NCBI GenBank assembly: GCA_954871525.1
Contig: OX940865.1
Coordinates: 14,708,606-14,772,605 of the forward strand
Reading direction: 5' to 3'
DNA length: 64,000 bases
Source: Parietaria judaica
Taxonomy: Eukaryota > Streptophyta > Magnoliopsida > Rosales > Urticaceae
In this document: piece after piece, positions 13,628 to 27,140 of the stretch
How positions within the stretch are numbered: the stretch's first letter is position 1
Layout: every line of letters begins with the position of its first letter
The notes under the pieces: generated by a model
The model's database searches: none
What the model was told of the DNA's origin: nothing
What the model saw: the letters and a program-made list of their open reading frames with translations, nothing else
Position numbers and translations under genes: made by a program

Positions 13628-14785
13628 ATTATCTACTTTCCTTAAACCGCAAAGCTAAGCAACTATACTGCTAATCATGTTTCCCGGAAAATATAACCGA
13701 CGAAATCCTTTTGACACAACGTCAGCAACTTATACGATCAATTAATCCCAATAATGAAACACAATCAAGAAATCTTCAGGTGACGTCACGAAATAACAAA
13801 TTAGGCTTTAGCAATGCCGGTTCCCAAATCAAACCCAAACCAACTTTCCTTCAAAACACCACACACTCTTAACCGCACCGACTTGAATGCAATCGTTCGC
13901 CGAGTTCAAAGCTGCAATGAATTCTGTATTCATCACGTTGACATAACTCGATGCTTCGACAACTAGGTTTACTGAGATAACAGAAACTCGGTAACGGATT
14001 CCACGAAAGGAGCACAATTGAAAGAAATCACTTCCGTTCTACTTCTCTTCATCGCCGAATCCTGTTTCCGCAAAGTCAATCAGTTCAAAAAACAGAGCAA
14101 AACTATATCCAGCTAAAAGTCTACAGTAAGTCAACTTACTTTCATCACAGACCAAAGAGAAATCTTGAAGGAAATTATATCAAGAATCAAACGGAATTCA
14201 ATTCAAGTTCAAACATTTTCTCCGAGAATATACAAGCAAATCGATACAATTATCCGAAATATATTATACACCTTAGATCTTCTCCCAACCGTAACCAAAC
14301 AGCCCCAAACATTAAAAAAAAGAAGAATCAAAGCTAAAAGAGAAAATTCAATCATCATTTCCAATCGATCCGATCCGATGAGGGAGACGAAGAAATCCAT
14401 GCACAGATTACGAAAAAAAAATCATGGCATCGACTTTATGGATACGGAGCTCGAAATCAAGCAATTAAAAGCTACACTGAAACATTTGCAGCAGAGAGAG
14501 GTGGGACTGGGAGGTGAGACCGTACCGTGCAGAGCTAGGGTTTCAGGTGAGCTTTTGTGTGCGAGAAAATCGGTGGCTCAGTAGTACGCCAAACAGTGCT
14601 GGATCTCAGTGAGAGCTTCGATTCCCTCTCTCCTTCGCATATCTAGAAGATAGAGAGAGAGAAGAACAGAGACGCTCGATTTTCCTGGAGGAGAGAGAAA
14701 GAGCTGAGAAAGTGGAGAGAGAAGATTATGGGTGTGCTTCCAAAGCCATCTTGAAGAGAGAGAAAGAGAAAGAGAAGAGACAATG
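13628..14785 (-). promoter_or_regulatory. EIN2: EIN2 5' leader region, probably with an intron
   Basis: Reading leftward from the TATA box, 14785-14590 is strongly CT-rich on the minus strand, as plant leaders often are, and the EIN2 ATG follows more than 1 kb later. EIN2 genes commonly carry a leader intron, so part of this interval is probably spliced out. The exact junctions could not be chosen. The plus-strand frame at 14165-14584 lies inside this leader and is not taken as a gene. Confidence 0.55.
14726..14749 (-). CDS. short upstream ORF in the EIN2 leader
   Basis: A minus-strand ATG opens a 7-codon frame, MALEAHP, ending in TAA, about 40 bases downstream of the expected start of transcription. 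If the transcript starts near 14785, this uORF precedes the EIN2 coding region and could reduce its translation. That function is inference. Confidence 0.35.
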   Translation of the reverse strand: MALEAHP

Positions 14786-14810
14786 AACTTGAAGTGTAAA
14801 AAAATAATGG

Positions 14811-14820
14811 AGTATTTATA
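14811..14820 (-). promoter_or_regulatory. EIN2: TATA box of EIN2
   Basis: TATAAATACT on the minus strand lies directly upstream of the CT-rich leader. It is the only good TATA motif in the right place. Confidence 0.6.
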
Positions 14821-14839
14821 GATTATTTTTTATATTTTT

Positions 14840-16257
14840 ATTACATTTATAAAACAATGGAAAAGGCTTGCAAAAACTTTTCTTTTTCTTTTTTCTTTTT
14901 TCTTTTCTCTTTAATTACCTTTTCAGATGTTTTTTAGAGCTAATTTTGAATGTGAAAAACAAAATGAACTCTCAAGTATTTATTTATTATTTATGAATAA
15001 GTGATGTTTTAATTGCTACGTTATCTTGAGAGGGCATCAAAATCAGTGCAAATTAACATGAGAATTCAATTGGGTTTTGTAACACTCTCATTTATGCCTG
15101 TTTTGCCCTTCTTGAACAGTAATATTGGCAATTTGGCAGAGTTATAAGGAAGTTAAAAAAAAAACATTTTTTAAAATACATTAATACAGCTGTAAATGAA
15201 GAGATATTATCAAATTAAACGTTATGTTAGAGGGTTAATTATTTGTAGATAATGTTGTGATACATGCAAAGTAAAATTTTAAGTTGTGTAACTTGTAAAT
15301 AAAATATATGTTAATATTCGCGCGCTAATTAAGTTAGCGCGAACGTTAACTAATAACAGTAATTCGAATAGGCGAAGGCGTTTAACTTTAACTTTAAAAT
15401 ATAGATATCTAAATATAGTTAGCATTCATGTAAAGTACAACATAAAGATACGTTAATATTTGCGCTAATTAACTAATAACGGTAATTTGAATCATGAAAG
15501 GTGTTTAATTGTAATTTTAAAACGGATATTTCAATATAATTAATATAAATATTAAGTACAAACATTTTATTTCATTATCGAGCTCAACATGGGTATAATT
15601 TGATATCAAGTTGATCCGCTTTTGTGCTTACACGTAAATTAGCGGATTCTTGTCACATCATTGATGTTTGCAGCTACAATCGCTAGAAACTACGACGTCG
15701 GAATGAAAGAGGCTCTTAGCCGTGGCCGGCATTTGCTGCCGTTAAACAACCTTACTTCTAGTACTAGGTACCCTATAAGTAATACATTATAAATTAGATG
15801 CAAAATTAAATAGCGAGTAGTAGTAAGCAATAATAGTTTATATTGGTTTAAATTGAAAAGAAAAAGTATCTTATTATTAAAATATTTTATTATACTTCTG
15901 GATTGTATTACTTTAGCTTGTAAGCCCAAATAGCTTTTGACCTCCTTAGACTTTCGGATAATGTTCATGTCAACTATTTTAATTATGCAAACGACAATCT
16001 CCATCATAAAATTAAATATATGTATTAAACACACACACATAGTCACACACACAACACATATATATATATATATATATATTGTAGTATTTTAAGATTATAT
16101 ATACATATATATATAACTAAAAAACACAAAAGGATACTATAGTTATGTTTTCGTCTATGCAGACAGTGACTTCAACCAAAATTGATAAGGTTAGAGAAAG
16201 AAAAAAAAAGCATTCACATGATACCCAAGGACATTTCATGTATATATAATATATATA
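14840..16257. other. intergenic DNA with a hairpin and a degenerate tandem repeat
   Basis: Around 15318-15342 the arms CGCGCGCTAA and TTAGCGCG form a hairpin. An imperfect duplication of about 135 bases at 15305-15560 repeats GTTAATATT, GCGCTAATTA, ACTAATAACRGTAAT and GTTTAA motifs. No gene was recognised. Confidence 0.5.
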
Positions 16258-16722
16258 GGGTTAATGATGGCAAAAATACCCAAAGTTTGGTCAAAGAACC
16301 CCTCGAGTACCCAAAGTTTAAAAATAGTGGTAAAAATACCCAAAGTCATATTTGGGGAGTTGACCACTCCAATCTCGTAACACCGTTAATTTACATGTTA
16401 ACTCTGACCACGCGGACAAACGTGGGTTGCCGACAGAACAATTTTTTCCACGTTGACAAGCCCACATCAGCCTCGATTACGAGAAAACAGCGAATTAAAC
16501 CCCTACGTAATACTATTTAATACAACTAATTGAACCTCTAATGATTACACTTAACGAAACAGATTTTTCCACGTGGCCAGAGTTATTGGGTAAGTTAATG
16601 GCGTTACAAGAATGAAGTGGTCAACTCCTCAAATGTGACTTTGGGTACTTTTGCCACCACTTTTAAACTTTGGGTACTCGAGGGGTTCTTTGACCAAACT
16701 TTGGGTATTTTTGCCGTCATTA

Positions 16723-16726
<4 letters not shown>
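16258..16726. mobile_element. MITE, foldback family A, copy 1 (469 bp)
   Basis: It starts GGGTTAATGATGGCAAAAAT, and its end is the reverse complement of nearly the same sequence. The arms run about 130 bases (16258-16390 against 16600-16726) and share ACCCAAAGTTTGGTCAAAGA and GAGTTGACCACT. It is flanked by TA-rich DNA, so the TA target duplication cannot be separated from the microsatellite. It has no coding capacity. A second copy lies at 19198-19656. Confidence 0.8.
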
Positions 16727-16753
<27 letters not shown>

Positions 16754-18449
16754 GAAGGTAAAAAGAATAAAAAGTACATTTGCTTGTGTTTATTTCTTTC
16801 AATTTCACCAGCTTTATTGAATTTGAAAGGCACAATACATTTTTTCCCTTGGATCATTCCGGTTACAAAGCTAAAAGTAAAAGTAAATATATTACTTCAC
16901 GACATTGATCATCGAGCACGAAAAAAATGACTGAATATACCTTAAATGAATCAAGATTTGACTTATTAGAACACGATTAATTAATAAAATATTAGTACAA
17001 AATTTTATTTTATTTTATTTCTTGAACCGATAAGAATTTGCGTTTCTATGTAAATTAGTAAATAAAAACGATGATATATAAATTATCACCCCTAGCCAAA
17101 ATATTAAAATTGATCCCTATTTTTTAATCACTGGTTGATTTTGATACGCATAATTTAATGTAAAAATTCTTGAAGAAAACATTGAATATGTAAAATAAAA
17201 GTCCTATAATTTATTGTGAGGTTATAAATTAGTGTTTGACCTTTAGTTAATTACTGATTACATCATTGTTCCGACGTATGATATATGATATTGAATTGAT
17301 ACCCACGTAGTAGGTATTAGTATTATATTTATAGGAGATAACATAATATATTGATGCCCTTGTTTAATTTACTAAAGTAGGCACCATGTTATCTTACTTC
17401 TGTAATTTTTGCAAGGTAAATGTTCTCAAATTTTATGTGCCTCCAATTATTATTTTTTCATCATAAATTATAAATCATTAAATGTCACGTATTCACTTGT
17501 TTGTTAATTTTTCTTACAAATAGAGCAAACCACAATGATAAATCCCCAAAAATAAGATCAGTATGGTCGGACTGTATTATCTGAGTAATGGAGTTTTCCA
17601 AGCATTCCGCGTTTGTCATTTTATTAATGTATCAATTTCCTTCGCGACGGAGCAGTCACAACTTCGACAGACCCTCTAAAACCAAATTGCCATTTTCAGG
17701 CTCGCCTTACAACTCTTGGTAATGAGATTCTTCAAGCTTTATTTTTTAGCAAAAGCTAAGCGCACGTGATTCGTTGAGACTCGACGATGTTTGAATTTGA
17801 GAGAAGCAATATGAACCAATAAAATAAAGTTGCGTGACACTTGATGGTTTACGACTAAAGGTAAAAAAAATGGATTATTTACAAAGAACACTTTTTAGAA
17901 TTAAAAACATTTGCAACTATTATACTAATTGAAAATATGTCGCTTGCTTTGATGTATTTTGGATATTTATACCGTTAATATTTTACATATTTATTTCAAA
18001 GTGGTTATCATTACCTTACATGCAATATCGGTTGATTGATGAACCGTGTTACAAGGTGCGCTAAAGGAAAGGGTTACGATGATACTCAACAATCGGTGAC
18101 ATTCCGACTAACGAATGGTACTGTATCAAATCTGTTGACGATACGGTAACCTGTCAGTATTTTTCTCGAGCACTATCTTTCAAATTTTACAATACTATGA
18201 ATGCATATTGATATAAGTACGTATAGGAAAATTGTACAATTTTTGGAGAGAAATTCAGTCTGAAGTCTGAACATACTTCAAATATGTCAAATCAACAATT
18301 TGCAGATCAGACATAAACTGATTTACCCTTTTCTTTTCTTTGTTTTCTTTTTTTGTTTTATCCTACTTTATATATATAATTTGGACATTTTTGTTCATTA
18401 CCTATGAAGCCCAATGATCCGAAAACTATACTATTGTTAGTTAATCAAT
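16727..18449. other. AT-rich intergenic DNA
   Basis: It begins with a TA microsatellite (to about 16754). No gene, RNA or further element was recognised. Confidence 0.5.
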
Positions 18450-19196
18450 ATTTAAAAGGGGCAAATAGTCAAATAGCCAAACTTCAAACTCTAATTAACC
18501 AAATAGCCAATGTTTTTACTAATATTGTCAAATATCTAATTAACTATGTTAATAAATCACGAAAGACTTGATTACCCTTGTATTAACGTGTATTAACGTG
18601 GTTAATTTGTTTAAAAATAATAATTATTTTTTTTTAAAAAAAATAATTTTTTTTTTGAAAAAAAAAATAATTTTTTTGTTAAAATTTTAATCACGATTTT
18701 TTATTTTTAAACAAATTAACTCCGTTAATACACATTAATACGTTTATTAACGTATTAACGTGGTTAATTTGTTTAAAAATAAATAAAAAATTTCAAATAA
18801 AATAAATAATTTTTTTAAAAAAATAAACAAATTTTTTGTTAAAATTTTAATCACGATTTTTTTTTTTATTTTTAAACAAATTAACTCCGTTAATACACGT
18901 TAATACACATTAATAAACGTATTAACGTAGTTAATTTGTTTAAAAATAAAAAAACCTTGATTAAAATTTTAACAAAAAAAATATTTTTTTTTTCAATTTT
19001 TTTTTTCAATAAAAAATTATTTTTAAAAAAAATAAATTAACCACGTTAATACCGTTAATATGTTAAAAGGGTATTATAGGTATAAAATATGTTATTAAAT
19101 AACTATTTGGCTATTTCACAAAGAAAAATAAAAGGTTGGCTATTTGGCTAATCAAACATTTCAATTTGGCTATCTCATGCTATTTCTCTATTTAAA
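18450..19196. mobile_element. foldback element, family B (about 745 bp)
   Basis: The ends are inverted: AAATAGTCAAATAGCCAAAC-like sequence at 18460-18480 and its complement at about 19135-19185. The interior has several alternating-orientation copies of a unit with AAACAAATTAACTCCGTTAA and ATCACGATTTTTT, next to poly-A/poly-T runs that can pair. It is non-coding. It directly abuts the family A MITE at 19198. Confidence 0.65.
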
Positions 19197-19197
19197 A

Positions 19198-19656
19198 ATG
19201 GTTAATAACGGTAAAAATACTCAAAGTTTGGTCAAAGTACTCTTCGTGTACTCAAAATCTGAAAATGATGGCAAAAATACCCAAAATTACATATGAGGTG
19301 TTGACCACTCCATTCTCGTACCGCAGTTAACTTATCCATTTAACTCTGGCCACGTGAAAAAACGTGGGTTGCTGACATAACATTTTTTTGCCACGAAAAT
19401 GAGCCCACATCAGTCTTGTTTACGACAAAACAACGAATTAAACCCCTAATTGGGCTCGTTCACGTTAAAAAAGTTTAAACGTAAGCAACCCACATTTTTT
19501 CACGTGACCAAAGTTAACGAATAAGTTAATTAAGTTACGAGAATGGAGTGGTCAACACCTCAAATGCGACTTTAAGTACTTTTACCACTACCTTTAAACG
19601 TTGGGTGCACAAGAGATTCTTTGACCAAACTTTAGGTATTTTTGCCGTCATTAATT
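19198..19656. mobile_element. MITE, foldback family A, copy 2 (older)
   Basis: It has the same arm sequences as the copy at 16258-16726 (GGTCAAAG, TTGACCACTCC, TTTTTGCCGTCATTAA) but is more diverged, and the terminal GGG is lost. It supports the family as a real dispersed element. Confidence 0.7.
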
Positions 19657-19709
19657 TAAAAATACCCAATACGCTAAATTATCATTAATTAGAGAAAATT
19701 AATAATATT

Positions 19710-19712
<3 letters not shown>

Positions 19713-19758
<46 letters not shown>
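19713..19758. repeat. (AT)n microsatellite
   Basis: About 46 bases of nearly pure AT dinucleotide. Similar but shorter runs occur across the window, often at the edges of MITEs. Confidence 0.9.
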
Positions 19759-19759
<1 letters not shown>

Positions 19760-19762
<3 letters not shown>

Positions 19763-21957
19763 ATTATCCAAGAAAATGATGGGGAGTGAAATGGTCCCAT
19801 GATTATTGAAGTTTGTGGTACTTGAAGTAAGGGCTTTGACTATTTTAGGTGTTGATCACAAGTTAGCTCCCTAACTTGTCACCATCAGATAGGATTTTAA
19901 TAGCCTCTCAATTTGACCAATTATTGTGTCGCATTTATTTCATATTTGATTTCAATGAGCTTATAATATAACAATGCTGCACAAAGAGTTCAATGAATTT
20001 ATAAGGCTAATCTAATGTTTAATACTGCATATAGTAAAAATATGATACGACTAGTGTATTAGAAATTCAGAACCGGAATTGGGATTTTAGATGTGTAGTA
20101 GGAATTTTGGGAAGAGAACATAAGTTTAATCGGTTGGAATTTTCATGTTTTAATTCAAAATTTAGAACCGGCATTATCGGATATACCGTATATTCACAAC
20201 AAAAACGGTTATAGAGTTATTTTATTTTAGGTCTAATTCCGTTGATGCTTCAACAAAGCTTGTTAAAAGTAAAATACATTAGAACGTTTATGATAAAACA
20301 CACACACAAAATTAATCATTTAATTTGTTTCTAACTTAACAAATGTCAACTCGGCATAAATTCAATTGGACCTAAACGTTATTTTGTAACATTGAGTACC
20401 ATTACCGCTAAAAGATATATAAAATATAATGATCCATTACTTAATGTATAATTAGGTATTTCTGTTGTAAGAATCTCAAAACTTTACATAGATCTTCGGT
20501 TACCAATTTGAGGGTGCTATTATAAGTGTCGTTGGAAATAGATATACATAAATTATGTCTTTGTAATTGCGATTGGAAATGGAATAGTATTTCCATTTTG
20601 CGCAAATCTGTTACTGAAATTCTTGAATTGATAATCTACCAACCATTGCAAATCGCCAAATTGCAGGACATAAAGGTAATCGGTGATAGCATTTACCAAA
20701 ATAAAAACAAAAGACATCTTGAAACAAATATACTCTAAATGCTTGCCCACGTGGCATGCTCAATCAAATTGACATTGATGAACTCCAATTAAATCACACA
20801 CACATATATTACACATCACATCAAATCATATTTATATAGGACTTATCCTGACTCATCTTCCTCGTGGATATATATAGCCATATTATATAAGTAACATCGT
20901 ATCTAGTAGATGTATATATATTTGAGACTGAGTTGTGGTATTACAAAATAGACATTATTATTGAATGGAAGTGGACAATCGATCGAACACCAATGAGAAG
21001 TACGTATTACTCGAAAGATCTTTAGAGACTGTCTGTTTTGAAGCTTTACCACAATGTGGGAACTTATATGAAGAAATAATTCAGCCCAAAATCAAAATAG
21101 AATAAATCAATAATTGGTAGTAATACCCTTAAATTCTGCATTTCAGTGCAGTTTATCCCTAAAAAATTTATGTTTTTGGCAGCAATACCCCTTAAAACTT
21201 TCTAAAGGTTCACATTACCCCGTAAAAATAAAGAACAATGTTAGCTTTTGCAAAACAAATAACTGTACGTTTGAGTACTTTTTTTAATCAGTGAATTGTA
21301 ATATATTAGATTGCAAGTCTATTGTGAAGTGTGAACCAATCAATAAATCAAATTATTCAAAAAAATATTAAGATGGAGATGGAAATCTCGTAAGATTTGA
21401 GAAACATAATCAAACTCTTGAAACTCTTTCTAGCTCACTAACTAAAAGCTTTCATCTTTCCTTTTCACACATAAGGAGACGTTATTGTAAAAAAAACAAT
21501 TAGTGGGGCAAAATACACCGACATACAAAATTCAGGGGGTTGAGGCCAAATAATGATAAATAGATGATACAAGTGTCCACAAAGCTATGACGTGTCCTTA
21601 TAATGCAATACAATAGAAGCATTTGTCTCTCATCGTCTTCAAGCCGTTGGCCGTACAATGTATCAAACTCCAATTCCTCCCCCCTAAGCTTCATAATTTC
21701 CACTACAAATTAAGAAATCATAAATAACAAGATAATGAAAAGAAAAAATATATATAATTATATATATATGTATGTATTGAATGCTCAAACCGAAGCAAAA
21801 ATAGAATAAAATAAAATTGCAAGTTTAACTGAGTTTGCTTGGAACATGTTCATTGAACTTATTAGGTTTTAAAAACTAGTCGAGTGATGTAAAAACTAAA
21901 ATATACTCTCCAGTCTCCTCACATGATGAATTTTTATATTTTATTTTATATACGAGG
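19760..21957. other. intergenic DNA, no gene recognised
   Basis: Short overlapping frames on both strands near 20526-20750 mirror each other and carry no known domain. Nothing else is supported. Confidence 0.5.
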
Positions 21958-22530
21958 CAGTGGCGTATCCAGGATTTTAGGATAGGGGAGCCGAATTATT
22001 ATTTTTTCGTACTTTTTTTTTTACCAACAAAGACAACATATAAAATCATACCGTAAAATTCATTAGCGGAGGTAAGATTTTAAAATAGAGAGCAAAAACC
22101 TACCATCAAAAGAGTTGTTATAGAATGTGAGTTAGATCATTTAAAAGCAAGAAGTTGAAGGTTTATAGCAAAAAATAACGATTAAATTATGGTGATACTC
22201 TTATAATTTCACGCTTCACATTCGTCACTGTGTATAATTAGATGAATATCAAAGCAAATAGTTATAAAACAATATGTTACTTTGCATTGTAAGTCTTACT
22301 TAAACATTTTATCAAACAGAGAGTGGGTACAGATTCTAGATTAAAAAATTGCAGGATATACTTAAAAATATCTACCCGGAATTATCAAACAAGCATATAA
22401 ACGATGTAGTTTTCATTATAAAACTTTGTTAACTAAATCGTAGCAAAACCAGATAAAAAAATTCACGTGTTTACAACCGGAGTTTCCAATGGCAAAGGCA
22501 TCGTCACATTTGCACTTGCATCCGCCACTG
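21958..22530. mobile_element. non-autonomous hAT-like element (573 bp)
   Basis: It begins CAGTGGCGTATCCAGGATTT and ends TGCATCCGCCACTG, so the terminal inverted repeat is CAGTGGCGKAT. The flanking 8-mers ATACGAGG (21950-21957) and ATTGGAGG (22531-22538) match at six of eight positions, consistent with an aged 8-bp hAT duplication. It has no open frame of note. Confidence 0.7.
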
Positions 22531-23497
22531 ATTGGAGGGGTAAGACTGTAATTTAACAACTGTAATGTTTATGGCAGTTAAGGTTGGAGGAGACCACAAC
22601 TGGCCAAGATTACCTTATGTTGCCAAAAATCTAGTTTTTGGTACCATTTGACTACTTAATTATGATTATTGGGATTTTATGTAGCTATAAAATAATAAAA
22701 ATTGTTAATAGTCCCTCTATTTTTTCATTTGTTCATTATAAATTTCAAACTCATAGTATACATATAGAGGACTATCTTGAATTTCTCGTGTTTTGTCGAC
22801 GCCAAACGCTAAGTGAATTTTTCGGAGCCCAAGTATTTAAATATTAAAATAATATATGAAAGAAATTGAAGCCCTAGACGACATTCTTGTTCGCTTAGAG
22901 GAAATGCCTGGGCTATAAATATAGATTTTGATCCGAATTTTTTTAAAAGAAAAAAGAAATTAAAGTACCAATCCGTATTTTCAAATTTTACTGAATCAGA
23001 GTTATAAATTTTAATTTTCAAGCAAATGAATACGAAGTCCTGAATTCCTAAATACCATATCAACAATACTACCGCGGACCCCATCAATATTTAAACAAAA
23101 GAATTTCTTATAAAGGATTCAAAAGTTCGAATAAGGGGTTTTAAATTGGACAAGTTAAATAACTGAGGGACTATTAGTTGTAAATGTTTTACAAAAACCA
23201 TGCAAGGGTTAAGCTTTAGTGACGAGGAACACTGATTCATTGTATTTGAGGATGCTTGTAGTTTTTAATAATTGTTTTGTGTGGCTAACCTTATTAGGCT
23301 CAGTCTGCGGTTTCAGCGTTTGTACGTTTAAGCCTCATCACATGTATTGATGTGTCATTCTTAATACATTATTTGTTTAATAAAAACTGTTTTTAAATTA
23401 ATATATATGTCTACTCATAATCATATATCTTAATTGACTTGAGAACCGACCAAAAACGTGCCATTTATTTTCATTATATATATATATATGATGTGAT
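22531..23497. other. intergenic DNA, no gene recognised
   Basis: The weak frames at 22638-22847 and 22809-23087 lack known domains. No element ends were seen. Confidence 0.5.
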
Positions 23498-25643
23498 TGT
23501 TGGGATTTATGCCCACAAAGGAGACATGAAGGACCTTTTAGCAAATAATTAAGTTTATTAATAAAGTACTGGATGTAATAATACGATTATGTTCTTATGC
23601 TGAGAATTAAATAAAGATTAAGTATTCATTCTTGTTTATTTAAATTTGTGTTTATGCATATATGTCTACGCCCTGAAACTATCATCAACGAAATAAGAGT
23701 TAAGTACAGACTTAACAAGAAACCTCTTCTTGATAAGTTTAAAATAAACAGTTCGCAATCTTAGGATCGATGGGGCAATCGTATCCGATTAATGATTGTT
23801 CGAATAAACTATTGATATCGGATCTTGTGATATTGAGAGTTGTGACTCTGGAATTTATTCTTGATGTCTTAATGAAGACATTGAACTAGACCTGTGACAC
23901 TTTGAAGTTCGAGGTAAAACCGTTTCATTACTCGAAGCTTCAAAATCACAAACGAGGGGTATTTTCGTAATTACCTAAATCCTGAAGTGGGTACATAATT
24001 TCTTGTGACACTTTGTGACACTTGACTAGTCAAAGGGCAAGATCCAAATGCTGGATCAAAGACCCGACGGTTGGTGTCATAATACTGTCTCGTTGAATTA
24101 TGTGATTCATAGATATAGAATTTGTGTTATAAGAATGTTACGACATTAGTATCACATCATGCTTTGTTCTTTGAAATGTGAATGAACAAACCGGGCCTGG
24201 TACTCATTGAATAATATATTCTCTGGATAAAACATGTGACATGTTGTGACATCTCACTTTATGTTTTTCTCATTCACAAACAACAAAGGAGTTGATGAAA
24301 TAATAGCTAAGAGGTAAAACGGTAATTTTTACAATCCTCTTAGTTGCTGATACACACAAAGGGTAATATCATAAAATACACCGTGGACCGTGTGAAGAAT
24401 AGTTGTATCACATCAAACGGAAATAAGAACGCATATGAACTTAGAGATTGTCAGCATTGGTCCTTTAGTGGAATCGACCAATGTTAAGAATTAAAAGGCG
24501 GGAAAAGTTTGTGAACTTTTGTGTCCGGACTTTATTTTAAAGCTTCGTTCATGTGGGTCCATGAGGTCTCAATGTTAGACTTTCGGACGAGATTTTGATG
24601 AACATAATAAGTATTTAAAATATGTAAAGTTGATTTATTGAAATCTCACTTTAAGTTCAATTATTGAATTGAAATATTTTTAAGTACAAAATTGGTTTGA
24701 TAATTTTCTCTTATGTATAAATTGTGATTTATACTATGGTAATTATTTTCTCATGATAAAATAAATTAATAGTTATTTTATTTTAATCACCTTTATTAAA
24801 TATCATAAGTTGTATAATTATATTGATAATTACACATTTATGCGAATTTAATAAATAAATAAAAAAAGGGAAAATTAATCTTTAGAGATTTTTGCCAAAT
24901 CAATATGCGCATAAGAAATTGGAAAAGATTTGGTTTTTTTGTTGACTTGGTCTACAAATTACCAACGGGTAATGATTATTAATATATATATATATTGATA
25001 TATATTAAAGAATATGATAAGATCCATATCTTTGACTTGGGCTTTTAATTGAATTAAATAATTGATTTAATCTAATCCAATATATGATGGTTATATATAT
25101 GAGATATAGGTCACGTTAAAACCCTAGACTTTCCCATTCGCATATCACAGAGAAAGAATTTCTCTCTCAAGATTATGCGCTGAATTTTTGAGAAACAGAG
25201 AAGAATTTTTCTTTTCTTTTGCTCACTGCAGTGCGCATATTGGAAGAGAGTTTTTGAGGAAAAAGTTCCTCAATTCTTTATCTCTTGTTCATAAAGAGCC
25301 CACACTCTTCATCTCAAAATTATTTGAAAGCCATAACATCGAATCCATCGTGGTGGTTTGATCGAAGACGGAGGGACGACTCGCGAAGATCGACGATGAA
25401 AACCGTGAATAAATTCCGGATTTGTAAGTATTCCTAATCCTATAATTGTTATATGATTTTCCGGAATTTTATCCAATCGTTGTTTACGTAATAAATTATT
25501 TTGTATGTATGATAATCGTTTTTAACGTTATGTTTATTTTAATATGTCGAAAATCTATTTTCATATTAAAAAGAAATTTTGAAATTCCGCCGTAACTCGT
25601 TACGTTCATTATTTATATTAAAAAGTTTAATATCGATCCAACA
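23498..25643 (+). mobile_element. solo LTR, 2146 bp, with perfect 5-bp target duplication
   Basis: It starts TGTTGGGATTTATGCCCAC and ends ATCGATCCAACA, so the ends form TGTTGG/CCAACA. The 5-mer GTGAT occurs immediately on both sides (23493-23497 and 25644-25648). There is no second copy of the terminal sequence and no gag or pol frame, so this is a solo LTR left by recombination rather than a whole element. The right third (about 25100-25430) looks like a transcribed leader, rich in CTCTCAAG and AGAGAAAG. It is probably from a Ty1-copia lineage, but the lineage is inference. Confidence 0.85.
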
Positions 25644-27140
25644 GTGATGCTATAACTAATAGTCGGTTTAGGGTTTGAGATAATCGCTTGATAGTTGTTA
25701 TTATGTGTTGCTGTTGTTAAGCTTTGATTATAAGGTTAATGGTCAATAATTTAAAAAAATTTACATGCATGCAAGCAATTTTACCCGCCGTATTTCATTT
25801 AAGTTGTCGCCACGTCGAAACAATTTTTGCCACGAATATACTAGTTCCTCCGGAGGTTTTAGAGAGAGAAAAAACACGGGGAAAAGGTTTGTGATGATGC
25901 ATAACGTAAGTTTCATCACGGCCCTCGCTACTGCTACAGCAGTCCCCACAGCAACGCACGTGGCTAAAATCGGAATGGAAATATTTAGCTCTCGGATTCC
26001 AGCAATCAGCTCAATTGCCCAGCCAACTGATTGACGAGGGTTTCTCTCAAAGAGTGACTTCATTGTCTAAGAAACTCTTTTTAGTTCATCACCTAGAGCA
26101 ATAAAACTATTACTAAAAAATAAAAAATTAATTCATAGAGCCTATAGTTCAAAAGGTCAAAATACAACTTTAAATTCCCTGTTCGCAATTTCATTCATTA
26201 CTTTGTAATTGGATTTCTTAAAAACATTGTTGCAAGAAGATAAAATAAATCGTATTAATAGTATCTAATAAGTAACGTTAGAACGTATTGATTTTCTTTA
26301 AATTACGTATTTATTTTAATTTATTTTGTATATTCTAAATCATACATTACTATCTTAAAAATAATAGTTTTCATATTTGAGTTAGGGGAGATACATTGAT
26401 TTTTTCATATTAAGTATTAAAAATAATTTATTTAAACATGCTGTCATGTAATCAGTCATATTGAATGATATATCTATTCTACCGTTACCAATACCTTATG
26501 TAGCTATGTGTAACGGCATAAAACATTTAATTTATGTGTTTTGATATAACACAAATTTAAGAAATTTAGTTACAACAATTATAACACCCAATTTAAATAA
26601 AGAAAAAAATTGGCCAAACTAAATTTACTAAAATATCAATCAAAATTTATAAACGATATTAGATCACTATATCGGGTAGATATTTGGCAATCAGTTTCAA
26701 CAGAATAAATAATCATTTGACTCAATATATCCATCTAAATATTTGGACCAACATTAACATAAAATTTTTAAAAAAAGGCACCAAAATACACTTAAAAAAA
26801 AAACATAAGCATTTTTTGTAATTTATTTAAAATATGTACTTTAAAGAAGAGATAATAAAACCAAAAAATTGAAATTTCTTATAAAATAGAGGAATAAGTT
26901 TGTAATTTTTTTATTCGTGGTGAAACTTCCAAATGTAATCACATAATAGCAGAAACAACTGTCATTTTTAAGAGTACACATATGTACTACAAAATTTTTA
27001 TTACGTATTTTTGTAATTGTAGTATATGTATTTTTTTTTTAATATTTGCTCTCTCATATCACAGCAATACCATAATGGATATCTATTTTTACTCTTTCTC
27101 TTTGGATGAGATATACAATAAACAACGGTAGTAGATTATT
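25644..27140. other. intergenic DNA, possibly Helitron interior
   Basis: No gene is supported. The opposite-strand frames at 25761-26063 and 25765-26034 are mutual shadows. Because a Helitron 3' end occurs at 27410 on the plus strand, part of this stretch is probably the body of that element, but its 5' end was not found. Confidence 0.4.

Noticed and set aside
14165..14584. 139-codon plus-strand frame
   Set aside because: It lies antisense within the EIN2 leader, is rich in K/R from AT-rich sequence, and has no domain.
23498..25643. A complete LTR retrotransposon or TRIM
   Set aside because: There is only one copy of the terminal sequence and no internal primer-binding site or second LTR, so it is a solo LTR.
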